This document shows positions 43,431 to 55,579 of a stretch of DNA of 64,000 bases, piece after piece. The first letter of the stretch is position 1, and each line of letters begins with the position of its first letter. Made by a program: the position numbers and the translations under genes. The stretch spans positions 69,277 through 133,276 of the forward strand of contig JBBBWG010027867.1 of the NCBI GenBank assembly GCA_037176905.1. Direction: 5' to 3'. This DNA is from Azolla pinnata. Lineage: Eukaryota > Streptophyta > Polypodiopsida > Salviniales > Salviniaceae. The notes below the pieces were generated by a model that was given only the letters and a program-made list of their open reading frames with translations, was not told where the DNA came from and did not search any database.

Positions 43431-45870
43431 CCGCAGTGCTATGATCGAGAGCAGGATATAGTGTTGATGCATGCATGCATGTCGTGCAAAGCGAGCGAGC
43501 GATCCGTGAGCTCGGCTGCAGCATCCGTCGCCACCAGGATGAGGCTCCAGGATGGATCTCACGGGAGCAGAGAAAGAAGAAAAAAAATCGTCTCGATTTG
43601 ATCCACGAGCAGTAAGAAGTGTGGATCGGAAGGAAAGCAAAAAGAAACAGGGGGAGAATTCGTGCATTCGTTCGTGCGTTCATCCACGGATTTTGCGATC
43701 GATGAGCTCCAGCTCCACGAACCAATCCTTTTGTTTCGTTCCATCGACCGATTTCTCTGTAATGACAATTCAAAAATGGACCACAATCGCCACCAACCAA
43801 TGCATCGTGTGGACCTGTTCGTCTCCAGCATCTGGGCACAGATACTTCATCTCTTTCTCTATCTTTGGGCGCCGGTGCTTTGCTGACCTCACAATCTTAG
43901 GATCCCATTTCGGACATTATCGACGTGCTTTGCAGGCCTCACAATCATGGGCTCATGTCTATTAGCTTTTATTGTATTCTATCGGAAGCGCCACATGGCT
44001 GTTACAGCTAGTTAAGGGAGAGAGGAAAGATTGTCTGGCGAGTGAAACAATTAGAAATTCTCCAACTACTTAAAAGGAATTCTAGCCTCTTCGAAATCAC
44101 CTCATCTGTCCGACCAACGATGCTATCAAATTGATTCTTTCGCGTATGGATTGGTTCACATAAAAAATTTAGCGTATGGATTGGTTCAGATCAAAATTTT
44201 CGCGTATGGATTGGTTCCGATCAAAAAGTTCGCGTATGGATTGGTTCAGATCAAACGTTCCTTTATAACCAATGTCAATGAGGTTTCCATTCCAGTTATC
44301 TCCTCTCTTTTAGATCGTTCCATTATATACACTATGGTTACGTATCGTTTTCTTTCCGGACATTATCAACTTGATATTTTTCCTATATGAACATTAGATG
44401 ATTCTACTTGTAATTAGAGAAAACTAACCAAAAAACACCTACCATGTTTATTACTTACATTTTAACACCTACTCAACTGAGAAATTACAAATTAACACCT
44501 AGTTCACCGAAATTGAACGCCTTCTCATACTAATCGCTCCCACCTATCTCTTCTCATGTTCACCGATGAGTAATCTTCTCACTGCAATTTACTAAATTGC
44601 TTCCTACTTTCTATCGTTGTTTACTAATCAATTCCCTTATTGTATTCAACTGATAAACACTAGTAATTTCAGAAACTAATAGAGTTTAGGGCTCATAATC
44701 TGTTTAATTTGGTGCTAATCAACTTTTATCAACTAAAACTAGGTGGTAATCTATACCTTGTCGACTTACTGGGCGTTAAAATCTAATTACGGGAAATGCT
44801 ATCCCACAGTGCTCATTTGAACAGGCAAAACCCAATATACTGTTTTAGCCATAAACAGCGAACTGTTCACTCAATCGACAATGGTAACAGAAAGTATGAG
44901 TAAACAAACAAATGCATGTCTTGGCTCCTACGCTTGCACATTCTTGTTCCATCACTACATTGGCCTTTCTTCCAAGTGTAGCAAAGTAAACGTAGACCTT
45001 GGCGGTTCCTTCCTACGGATGCTTACAAACAGAGCAAAATCTATACGGATGCTTACAAACCTAGATTGTGCTATATATACAGCATGAATGCCTCAATTTC
45101 TGTGGCCCATTGTCACAACCACTGGATTCCTCATGCTTCATTTTTCTGTGCTAACACTCAGGCTTTTGGATCCACATAAATTGGATTTGCAGCAAGACTT
45201 GAAATTTATGTGCGTGTATGCACGGATTGAAAACACGGAATTTGAGCATGAGTTTTGGAGCACACAAGAATTCTCTCCAAACATGATGATACATGCATGC
45301 AATCCTCAACAAGAATGAAGGTGCGGTTTTCAATCAAACCCACAAAAACCATCCACACCTCTACACCAAGCACTCGGCTCTTGAGTTACCATCACGATCA
45401 TCGGATAAGGGGGATGAACCTTACTGGTTTTGCGGTCGATGACTTTGGGAGGTACTCCAGCCTTCTTTGAGTAGTAATCCAACTGATCTTCCTCTCCATA
45501 GAAACCTCATACTACACAACAAGCAGCAAGCAACAGAGAATCCATACAGCTTAAATGGAAGCACTGCAACTGAGCAGAAAAGATGTGCTTCCGCTAATTA
45601 CTAGTTGTGTAGCATAGCTTTTGGCACGAGCACAAGAAACATTCATGCACTGCTGTCGACATAAAATTGTCCTCTGGATACAATTGAAGTTCTAGGTTTT
45701 CCACCTATGTCATATTTAGATACTTCCTGTGAGCCACAATTTAAAAGAATATATATTTTGATAGATCCCTATATGTAGTGTCACAACCTCACATAAACGA
45801 GTCCAGAGCTCTAAGTGTTGAGAAGGAGAGCCTTGTAGCGCAAGCTCTCGACAAACTATTTGAGAAAACG
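43431..45870. other. No gene identified; contains a 30-bp tandem repeat
   Basis: I found no exon chain or recognisable protein on either strand in this AT-rich stretch. A 30-bp unit (cgcgtatggattggttcaga plus ~10 bp) occurs four times at 44141, 44171, 44201 and 44231. A 20-bp duplication (acggatgcttacaaac) lies near 45016 and 45045. Confidence 0.55.
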
Positions 45871-47423
45871 CTATTCTCCTGGGGCTGAAATGCCCTGCCT
45901 CAGTTTCTCCCTCTTCAATTTTTTCTTAGACACCGGCTTCTTCTTCTTGGGAGGGAGTGTTCTCCTCGCATACTCATACAATGCATAATTTCCCACAACG
46001 AAAATAAGCACAACGCTTATGACCACCAGGAGTACAATCAGCGTGGGATTAAAGCCCCCAGACCGATTTGCTGATTTAAAGAACTCCTGCAAAAATACGC
46101 AAATGTTTTTATTAGTCAAAGGTCTTCTATGTTTAAAAATTTTCCCCAAGGTTTTGAGATGTGGAGTTTGTTCCCAGTGACATTAGGATTCAATATGCCA
46201 GCATAGTCCTTTGTATCATCAGCATATCCCACCAATATCCAAAGTCTGTGAGGTGATCATTTACTATGATTGGATGTCTATGGCTAAACCAAAGGGGTGG
46301 CTCCAACATTCTCACTGATATTTGCTTGAATGAGGTGGAGAGCTTAAAATTATGATCCTTTTTATAGCATAATTTTCAATACGAGGTAGAATTATGACCC
46401 TATCAAATAAGTGTTTCTAGCCATACCAAATATCAGGCTTGTGATGCTGGGAGGCGGAACCGTCTTTGCATGCATGGAAGAGATTTTCTTCTCTCAAATT
46501 TTTCTCACGGAACATTAATGTCTGAACTCACGGAAGATTAATGTCTGAATCAAGCTTTTCTGATGAATTCACCTAAAGCAACATGCAATAGTGCTGCAGG
46601 TTTGCCTGCCTGATGTACAACAATGCCACGGCTTTGCCCTAACAAGTCCTTGGGTGTGGCTGTGAACACACAAAAACAATGGCAGGTGGGGAATGGGGTG
46701 GACATCCATAACAACCCTTTGACATGGTGAACTCTGTATAAGGGCAGATCCTTTCACCATCTAATGCGCTGTAGGACTCTGTAATTTCAAGCCATGAGAA
46801 CCAAAGAACATAGCTTGAAATTACGAGCATTAATCTACAGCGCAAATGGGAAACTCCTACACATGTCTCTCTATCATATTTAGTCAAGCGGTACGTTTCT
46901 CTCCTACAACTATCATATCCTCTGCACAAAAGGAATGACAAAAGCCTTTCAGCCAGATCTAAACAGCAGTTCCGAAATTCTGCCTCATTCCACATCAGGA
47001 CTTCAACACAGATGCCATGGCAAACAATGCAACAGCCCCAAAACGTAGAATGCGGTGCATGGCACACACATCGAGGCTTCGAATCGGCATTCCACACCGG
47101 AATCAAGACGAAAAAAAAAAACAAAAATGCAACACGAGAGATCGGCTATCTGCTTAAATCTGGAACAGATTCGCTGGTTTTACACACGGATGTGGAACAA
47201 AATAGGGGGTTTTTAAAGGGCGACGATCTGCCGCGAGAACAGAGGACCGGGTCTCGGGCTCGTAACAACGAAGCCCAAGAACAGATCCGCGGGGGGAGAG
47301 GGCAGAGAGAGGGAAAATGGTAGACGGAGAAGGAGAACACAGAGAAAATCGAATGAGGGAGGGGAAGCGAGAGAGACAGATCTGGCTGACCTCGTTGTCG
47401 AAATCGATCTCCTCCTCCGCCAT
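45871..47423 (-). CDS. S1FA: S1FA-family small DNA-binding protein
   Basis: Two exons, 47391-47423 and 45871-46086, give 82 aa: [11 protein letters not shown], then the conserved S1FA body. S1FA was described as binding the S1F site of plastid-related promoters such as spinach rps1 and repressing them. The sequence contains a single hydrophobic segment ([20 protein letters not shown]), then YALYEYA and a strongly basic tail ([20 protein letters not shown]) that works as a nuclear signal and DNA-contact region in the family, ending GISAPGE exactly as in homologues. Normal family length is 70-90 aa. The intron of ~1.3 kb is long relative to the gene. The membrane-like segment makes a membrane-tethered state conceivable (inference). 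Confidence 0.95.
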
Positions 47424-47552
47424 AGCTACGGATCGACGAGTCTCGGCAGAAGAAACAGAGAAATCTTGTTGAGCGACAGTGAATCCCCCAAATAGTGAAC
47501 GAAATTTCCACTACCGTGAAGAAAAAAAAAACCATTAAAAAAATCGTCTGAT

Positions 47553-47652
47553 NNNNNNNNNNNNNNNNNNNNNNNNNNNNNNNNNNNNNNNNNNNNNNNN
47601 NNNNNNNNNNNNNNNNNNNNNNNNNNNNNNNNNNNNNNNNNNNNNNNNNNNN
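47553..47652. other. Assembly gap (100 N)
   Basis: A run of 100 N directly abutting the 31-bp tandem array, so assembly probably broke in the repeat. Confidence 0.98.
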
Positions 47653-47900
47653 ATCGATGCTCGGAAGAATCAGCTACAATCTGATCGATGCTCGGAAGAA
47701 TCAGCTACAATCTGATCGATGCGCGGAAGAATCACCTATAATCTGATTGATGCTCGGAAGAATCACCTATAATCTGATCGATGCGCGGAAGAATCAGCTA
47801 TAATCTGATCGATGCGCGGAAGAATCAGCTATAATCTGATCGATGCTCGGAAGAATCGGCTATAATCTGATCGATGCTCAAAAGAAACGTTTCGATCGAC
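47653..47900. repeat. 31-bp tandem repeat, at least 7 copies
   Basis: Unit atcgatgctcggaagaatca plus gctacaatctg, starting at 47653 and 47684 and continuing with single-base variants (gctcgg/gcgcgg, gctaca/gctata), then degrading to about 47950. The left edge is the N gap, so true copy number is unknown. Confidence 0.95.
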
Positions 47901-48821
47901 GCTCAGAAAGAATCATCTGAACGGTCCTCGAAAAGAATCGTTTGATCAATGCTTGAAACAATCGTCCGATCGACCGCAGCGAAATTTTCTGCTCTGGTAT
48001 ACCGATCGATTCGCACGAAGCTGTCGTCGTCGCTTGTAGAAAGACGAATCTCGTGCTTGCTTTGCCGACGGTGAATCGTCCGTCAGAAATCGAAGTTGCT
48101 GCTGGTTGCTTGCGGAAGCACCATCGATTTCTACGAACTGAGCCCAAGCTCGATGCCGCACTATGGCGCTCCTCCTTTTCTAGACCCGATTCTACTCCCT
48201 CCTGTGTGATAGCTGAGATAGAAAAAGATCTATGAATCTCGAAGATATGTTGATATGGCACAATTACGGCGATAATCTTCTGCTCGCTTGCCTATGTGAT
48301 TTGAACCAACTAGAGCTCATATAAATGTCTAGGTCTCTTAGCTTAAAACAACACATTATTCCTATATTATTCGCAACGAAATGGCACTCTAGTTTTCAGC
48401 TGTAGCCAGAACCGGCAAAACATGTATTCAACACATCGATTTTATCTATTAATCCACTTGGAGAATATGTCACAACACAATGCCCTGGGGTTCAACAGGA
48501 GTGGACGAAAAACAGGCAGCTCACGAACCAGACATTTTCTGAAGGCTCCCTTCCATAATCAAAGATTTCCAATTACAAATGACAGATTTGCGTGTGCCTC
48601 GATATCCGCGCTCTATATACATTGCCTTTGCAAAATATACAAATTTCTGTAGTCTTCGATGAATTTGGCCTTTTTTTTATTATTATTGCTCGAGAGATAG
48701 GGGGCATATATCACCCACCTTTGTTGGTATACGAATTTCCTCCGGAGCACAAATTGATTGGTACAAGCATGATTCTTCCAAATGGTAAGAAGCATTCCAG
48801 GAATCTATGTGTAGGAGAGCA

Positions 48822-49343
48822 TCATGTGTTCTTCTCCAAGACAGACAATGCCGGCGTCAAATAGTTGTTCGACTTGTCGGGCAAATGCGCCACCTGTATG
48901 TTCAACAGAGAAACATGAAGCTGCAGCAGAATGAACAAATCACAAGCATAGATCTCTCCACTGATCTGATTTCAAATACCAGTTATGCTGCTATCATTCC
49001 AATGGAAACCTGTTTCATCCATTACCCTTTCTGTGTCGACTCATGATCAGCTCCCCCTAAAACTCTATGAGAATGTGGAGCTTGATCACGCATCGAGCAT
49101 GAATGCATTCAACAAAAACAATGTCTTGTGCTTTGTGTTTTTGGCAATGTGGGGCATTTCTGGGCTACTTTGATCAAGTACAAACATGTCTCGGATATGA
49201 TTTCAGGCAGTGACAGATACTGGTGCTTGCAGCATGGAGAACAGATGCAAACAGAAACACAAAGCCAAGTGATGGATGCATAATACATACCTTGCAAAAA
49301 ATGGTAAAAAGGCCATTAAATACATTAAATCATGCAAAATAAG

Positions 49344-49378
<35 letters not shown>

Positions 49379-52300
49379 CAAGCTCATACAGTCCTTGTCC
49401 TTGCTCCGCCACATATTCATAGCATACCTGCAGCATAGAAGAAGGTAATAACTGTGAATTTAAGCAGTTTTCACTTTTAGAATCAGCTGAAACAAAGTTG
49501 AGGTGTCTTCAAACAGAGGGCTTACATCGAAGCTTTTGTTGCGCGCAGCTGGATTGTGTAACGCCTTGACACATATATCAGCTACGTCCGCACAGCTTAT
49601 TCCCTGCGAGATGCATACGAAGCTCATCACTCAGTATGAGTGAGACTTGTATATAGAATCTACAATTGAGCACACTCTCCAAGGGAGGACTTAACTTGTG
49701 AAATCCTGTTTCCTTGGTCAAAGACGAGAGCACGTTGGCCCCCTGGTTCATCCTGTCGATCGCATCATGACTGTAGCGTAAGGACATTTCGAGCAGCATA
49801 GGGTCACACAATCATACAGGTTGCAAAAGCAGATACCTGTAGTGGCCCTGGCCTAATGATCGTGTATCCAAGTCCCGAGTTCCTTAGGGCAGCCTCTCCC
49901 GCCTTGCATAGGACAGAGAACAAAAGAGTTTTGCACACAAGCCCTATCAGAAAACATCTTACATTGCTAAATGCATTACATGGAAGCATCGCTATTACAC
50001 ATCCCCTGTTTGAACCGATTTCCAGAAACTCCCACATTCACCTGATTTGGGTTACAATTGAAATTCTAGAATTCGAATGCATAAGCTGCTTGTAATATCA
50101 AAAACTATGTCTTGTGACATCAAGTTTGTCACTTCAAGCTTCTCCCTTAGATTTCATATTGACAGACGAATCTTTCATAAATTGCTTTTGGATGCTTTTA
50201 ACAGTTAGTGTCTCTGGAGAATCATGGCTTTAACTGTGTTTTGTTTATGGAAATTTTCCTTTTTTCCTATACCTGCTTAACTTTGAGAACCTTTTCACGC
50301 TCGTCGTCATTGAGTCCTGCTCCAGTACACGAGAGCAACACAAAATCTGTTTCTTGGCCACCCTGTCCGACAGAACATGCCATGAAAACAAGGTTTGAGT
50401 TTTCGGTATCATGCCTCTAATTTCTCAATTGTTTTTACTCGCACAAATATTCGAATAGCATCATTCTACCGGCAAGGCCTTAATATAATCTATCGCCAAT
50501 TTGAAACTATTGTTATCTCTGATGGTTGATGGAGCTGTACTCCCATTTCGAACAGGGGGAGGCCTCTGCAAAAGCATTTTCAGTTCAAATCATGTGAGCA
50601 ACATGAAATCCTATCATTAAAACAAGTGAACATATTGAATGAAATAAGCTAACTTAAAAACCGAAGGAATTAAAGACCTGTTTTCGAGGTTCAAATCGAA
50701 TGGCCAGTGTGTGCACCGAGAAAGGATCTAATGCTGGGTCGTCGGGATTAACTGGTCGGAAAGAGGAAAATGGAACCCTCACCTGCAGAAATGGAAGGAT
50801 GACATGGCGCTTGATATCATGAAAAGTCATTATAAGTAAATAAAACTTCCTTTCAATGAATGTTGGAAGTTTCTAAAAGGTTCTGCATTGTTTTCCAGAA
50901 CTTCCTTTTAATGAATGATAACCTTCTGGATTCTGCTAGGATTCCTACTGGTTGTCCTGTTCTGTTCGACACTTTCTAGCACACCCATGGACTATGTTGT
51001 ATTGGGTTGTTTAGAGGAGTCGTACTGTGCACATAGACGTTTTCCTTTTAATTATCTCCAAAAAACTACTAAACAGAATTATGTTTTGGTCTCTCACCCT
51101 ACTATAGCCAAGCCGGGTGGTAAATCTTGAAAAATAAAGAATTTTGTGGGAGGGGTCATCCATGGAGCATGCTTCTAGTATCAAGCTATACACTTTTCCA
51201 TCTCCGCACACCGACAGGACCAGGCCTTCATATCTGGAGATCGCGATTCAAAGGCATGTATTTTGTTGATAGTGCTACAATTGATCATAAAGACTTAAAC
51301 TCTTGATGGATTAATCAAAGTACCTATCCAGGGAAATACCAGCTGGAAATGAAAGCTTCCTCATCATCTCTACGTAGCCACCTCTTGTAAATACATAACC
51401 TACAAAGTATTCCATATTCGTGTTCCTTAGCAAACTAAAGCATATGATGAGGGGTTAGAATCAGAATGTCAAACTAGGTAGGATACCTGAGAAAACTGCA
51501 TTTCCATCCTCCTCAATCTGAAGATCCGCACTCATGCCTCCATCAAACTTGACAGCAATATCATCCGTGAAGTATGTTCCTTTAGATACAGTCCAAGCTT
51601 CCCTCTCTTTTGGCTGACTAAATTTCGATATAAGAAGCTTACTCTTGCTACTTTTTCCAGCCCTCGCTTGAGCCATCCTGTGATTGTAGTCCTACCGTGC
51701 AAGGATCTTACGGTATTAACTCAAGAAAACCATATTTTTCTTGTGATACATATAATAATGCTGCATGGAAACTTTGGGATAAAAGCTCACAAAAGAAATG
51801 CAAGATAGCAGCATTCAAATAGAGCTCAGGTATCCATGCAGGGGTTCTACAAACTGGCTGTGTGGAAAACATCAAAATTGTGCGGAAAGGAATGGAAAAA
51901 CAAGAACCTGGAAAGCTTTTGTCAAATTGTAGACACCCAAACGATCAACTCGGTTGAGATCTCCAGTGAGATTAGACCGTGCTCTCGCACAAAAGATAAT
52001 CTTGTTGCATCCTTCAACAGCAGCTTTCAGTGTGGAAGGCTCCCCGACATCACCCACTGCAACCTGAACGGATCTTGGCAATGTCTCCAAGATCTCAGGG
52101 TCAGCATTCCGAACTAACGCCTGGACATTCCATGCAAAAGGATCTTACGGTAAAGTGAAGAGTATCTAAACAGAATTTCAGAAGTCCAAGGACTCATCAT
52201 AATTTTTCACACTCCTGGCTGAACCAAATAGCACTGAACAAGCTAATCCTTTTGAGAATTCTTTTTTACATGAAGTGTGCATTCTTTTTTTTTTTTGCAC

Positions 52301-53533
52301 AACAAATTTACATAAGACTACATCGGATCATGGTGCAGGCAATATCTTTTTTACTTTCTGGGATCTATTATTGGATAAGGAGAAAAACGAGACTGAGTCT
52401 GGCGAGCAATGAGCGAAGCAACATTGGCCATTACTTCTCAAAGAAAATGGAAAATGGCATGTGCCCATTTACTAAGAACACCGTGAAAGTTGTCCTTGGC
52501 ATACAATGAGACCGGACGGGATCAGATCAAGTGCGATATTCGTGGCCATTATCAGATCTAAGCCCAGCCATACGTACATGCCCATTTGTCGATATCTCTT
52601 TTGGCACATCACCGATGTCGAAGAAGAGATACAACAAAAACATAAAGCAGATCATCAGATGGACCAGAGCAAGACTTCCAGCCATGACCTCCTACCATTC
52701 ATTCACATGGCCAAACATCGGTGAAGACATAAGGTAGACATAAGGCCAATGCCGAGAGCATCTAGGCCGATGAAGATCAAACACTGAGAGTGTCTAGGCC
52801 GAGGAAAGATCGAACACTGATTGCCTAGGATCCAGAAAAGCATTGAAAGCAGAGGGAAATGAGGAATGGATTTTTACGTCCACTTTACCTTGACTTTGTA
52901 GCCCCGGAGCTGAAGCTTCCGGATGACGATGCGGCCAACTCTACTGGTAGCTCCAGCGACAAGAACTGTGGTGGTGTCGGCCCCAGGAATGGTGAATTCG
53001 CACATGGGTCCACCGACCAAGACGCCGTCGAACTCTTCATCTCCTCGCGGGGATCGGGTCAATTGACCGAGCTCGGTGAATCGGCGCCAGACATCGTCGA
53101 ACAGCTGCCGAGACCTTCGGCCCAAGCCCACGGGATTCACATCTTCCAGGCTCAGGGAGACGGCACCCGTGCTGGTAGTGCTATTGCCGCCGCTAGGAAC
53201 GGTTGGCTTGCTCGGAAACGGCACCGCACCTGCTTCTGCTTCTGCTTCTGCTTCTGCTTCTGATGCTGCTGCTGCTGATGCTGATGCTTCTGCTTGTTCT
53301 GCGGGCGTGGGAGTTGTTGCGATCGTCGTCTTGGGGACGACTAGGTTCGGCTCCGATTCATCGTTGGCCGATGCGCGAACTACGTGGAGAAGCGTTCTGA
53401 GATGGAGATTGGGGGGCGCCGGCGGAGCGGATCGAATCAGGCGGAGGTGCGGCAGGGAGGTGAACTGGAGGAGGGGCGCGGAGGACGTCGGGGAGCGGGA
53501 AGCAGCGGGGAAAGGGCGAGCTAGGAGCGCCAT
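48822..53533 (-). CDS. HCF173: HCF173, chloroplast atypical SDR required for psbA translation
   Basis: Plastid protein of the atypical short-chain dehydrogenase type; in Arabidopsis it binds psbA mRNA and is needed for D1 synthesis and PSII biogenesis. Thirteen exons: 52889-53533, 51908-52120, 51487-51691, 51324-51399, 51098-51233, 50678-50782, 50470-50565, 50273-50362, 49837-49902, 49696-49752, 49526-49603, 49380-49427, 48822-48893; 628 aa, all phases join. The start at 53533 (MALLARPFPAASRS) gives a typical transit peptide; an EAEAEAEAEAGA stretch is microsatellite-encoded. Family landmarks: VNPVGLGRRSRQLFDDVWRR, Rossmann loop VLVAGATSRVGR, VGDVGEPSTLKAAVEGC, DRLGVYNLTKAFQ, the CIA30-like insert (YFTDDIAVKFDGGMSA to RVPFSSFRPVNPDDP), GLGYTIIRPGPLQ and the exact C-terminus YLTPALSVLEKNT. 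Complete, no defects. Confidence 0.97.
49345..49375. repeat. (GA)n microsatellite next to an HCF173 splice donor
   Basis: About 14 GA units (CT on the gene strand) beginning within a few bases of the 5' splice site of the last HCF173 intron (donor GTAATC at 49379). Confidence 0.9.
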
Positions 53534-53640
53534 AGCTATGGCGGAAGACAGAGCATAGCGCTCGCTTCGATCTCGGCGACAGAGAAGATGCAGACGTGGA
53601 GCGCTTTCCCGCCTTCCCTTATCCGCGCTGAGCTGTCGGC

Positions 53641-53735
53641 GCCATGCCACGTCAGCTCCCGCCACGCCACGTCGGCTCCCGCCACGCCACGTCGGCTCCC
53701 GCCACGCCACGTCAGCTCCCGCCACGCCACGTAGG
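53641..53735 (-). promoter_or_regulatory. Five exact 20-bp repeats carrying an ACGT box upstream of HCF173
   Basis: ccacgt starts at 53647, 53667, 53687, 53707 and 53727, an exact 20-bp period. Most units read gccacgtc, whose complement gacgtggc is the plant G/C-hybrid ACGT element bound by HY5-type bZIPs. The array lies ~110-200 bp upstream of the HCF173 start codon. Regulatory function is inferred from motif and position. Confidence 0.55.
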
Positions 53736-53788
53736 CATGCGCGGCTTTCACACCACGCATGCTGGAGGCTCGGTTGGAGGGAGGAGGC

Positions 53789-53870
53789 CTTCTGGAATCT
53801 CCGAGATGCTTCTGGAATCTTCGAGAAGCAAAGATTCCGGGAAGCTGCTATCTCTCGGAAGATTCCAGAA
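53789..53870. promoter_or_regulatory. Cluster of heat-shock elements
   Basis: TTCTGGAATCTTCGAGAA (53810-53827) is a perfect four-unit HSE (TTCnnGAAnnTTCnnGAA). GAAGATTCCAGAA (53858-53870) is a perfect three-unit HSE. A third near-match, TTCTGGAATCTCCGAGA, starts at 53790. They lie ~260-340 bp upstream of the HCF173 start codon, just beyond the ACGT array. Confidence 0.65.
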
Positions 53871-54075
53871 ACGGTCGGGCGAAGGCGGACGCGGAGATGA
53901 TCCAACTCCGAGCACCCCCGGGCAGACGATCTCGGTCAAACAGTAACGGGGAAGGCGTACCGAGAGCCGGCTGTGTCGTTTTTCGGGATCTCGGGAAGGG
54001 CTCTTACGAAACACAGTAAAAGCGAAGAACAAAAAGAACCCGGAAAATTCAGGTTTGTCCGGAAAGGAAATTTGG

Positions 54076-54300
54076 CTGTGTACAAGCTGCCGGATAAAAC
54101 CTTTTCATCCCCAGGAAAGATCGAGCATTTTGCGTATATTGCCTCTGATCAGAATCGGCCGCAGGAGGAAAAATAGACCGATTTTTTGCTGTGTACAAGC
54201 TGCCAGATAAAACCTTTTTATCCCGAGGAAAGATCGAGCATTTCGCGTATAGTGCCTCTGATCGGAATCGGCCACAGGAGAAAAAAATTGACCATTTTCC
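54076..54300. repeat. ~113-bp direct repeat, two copies
   Basis: ctgtgtacaagctgcc, ggataaaacctttt, ggaaagatcgagcattt, gcctctgatc and gaatcggcc occur in the same order starting at 54076 and at 54189, with scattered substitutions. Confidence 0.9.
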
Positions 54301-55070
54301 ATACAAACCTCGAGGGCTTTTTTTTTTGTGTGTGTGTGGCTCCGGACGAGCCATGTCGTACCTCCATCCAAATAATGGAGTTGTTGCAGAGTTGAAGAAA
54401 TGGCTCGAATGCGTCGACCGGAACAGAGTCTTGCCGATAACATTCTCGCTTGGCTTTTCTTTTCCGGGACGATCGAGTTCCCCTTCTCGAGTGCATGGAA
54501 TCGATGATAAAACCCTGAGGAAAGATGCCAATGCCAAGCACGACGAAACGTTAGAGGATCGACAAACTTTCCTGAGAAGCATCCTGATCGGAGACCGGCT
54601 TGGGTTCCCAATTCGCTAGCTCCCGAACATGCAAGACCGCGACATGTTTTTCGTGATTCAAACCGCAACGATGTCAAATCTCCCGAAATCGCATATATAT
54701 ATATATATATGCAACGTGGGCATAGCATTCCGAGCTGCAAAAGTCGGGCGATCGAGATTTCCACGTTTCGCAAGCGCAGCCAATCGGATCTGGGCTTTCG
54801 TCCGCCAGTTAGCGTCTGATGCTGATGCATCGGCCACAGGTATTTCGCAAAGGGGTTTAGCTGACACGAGCGATTAATCGTGCTGCCAGTGACTCGAATT
54901 TAAGAAGAGCAGTAAAAACCGAACCGACTCGCCGAGTACATCCGTGCGAGACAGTTCAGATTAATAACGGGGGATCTGGCAAACATTGGCAAATTAGCCA
55001 GCCGATCATCTGATCGATGACGCAATCGGGTCTTGTACCTAATGCAAGGTTTTTAACTAAGAACACGAGT

Positions 55071-55220
55071 GACGTAATTAAGCTAATGAAGTAATTAAGC
55101 TAATGACGTAAGTAAGCTAATGACGTAATTAAGCTGATGACGTAAGTAAGCTAATGACGTAATTAAGCTAATGACGAAATTAAGCTAATGACGTAATTAA
55201 GCTAATGATGTAATTAAGAA
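55071..55220. repeat. 17-bp tandem repeat (gacgtaattaagctaat)
   Basis: About nine units with a steady 17-bp step (55071, 55088, 55105 and on), variants gaagtaatt, gacgtaagt and gacgaaatt. Most units contain tgacgta, a TGACG/CRE-like core, ~360-510 bp upstream of the next gene's start. Confidence 0.9.
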
Positions 55221-55579
55221 GAGTATTAACAGGAGGTGAAGTTAAGTAAGGTTAGAGGTTCAAATTCTAAACACCAACGGTTGAACACAACAAGAGAGAC
55301 AGAGACGGAAGAAACAGAGACAGAAGAACAGAGACAGCGATGGCGGCAGCAGAGAGAGATGGCGCAGGAGAACCAGATCCAGCGATTCAGCGAGAACCCA
55401 TCTCCGTCTTCACTCCCCTGTTCCTTCTCAGCTTCCGTCTGATGGCGATTCTCTGGTCATCGACCGTCTGGGGCCTCCTCCTTCGTGCTGTATAGGCCAG
55501 GGAGCTCTCCGTCCCCGTCGTTCCTTCCTCCCCTTCGTTATGTAATTCTAGAGCATCGTGCAGGGAAGAGAGAAAAGAC

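Larger units (their letters stand above)
47424..48821. other. Intergenic region with gap and 31-bp array, no gene
   Basis: Upstream of S1FA and downstream of HCF173. Besides the N gap and the 31-bp repeat, I see only short frames. The region 48400-48821 is probably HCF173 3' flank. Confidence 0.55.
53871..55579. other. Intergenic region with duplications, no gene identified
   Basis: Divergent spacer between HCF173 (-) and the 1488-residue gene (+). It contains a ~113-bp direct repeat and a 17-bp array, both listed separately. An (AT)n stretch (atatatatatatatat) lies near 54693. No frame here resembles a known protein. Confidence 0.55.

Noticed and set aside
42549-43839. Long Met/His/Cys frames on both strands, resembling metal-binding peptides
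   Set aside because: Artefacts of ATGCAT repeats; no start context, splice pattern or conservation.
53536-53905. Upstream in-frame extension of HCF173 to residue position 53905
   Set aside because: The extra residues cover the 20-bp ACGT repeats and HSEs and lack transit-peptide character; Met at 53533 gives a normal N-terminus.
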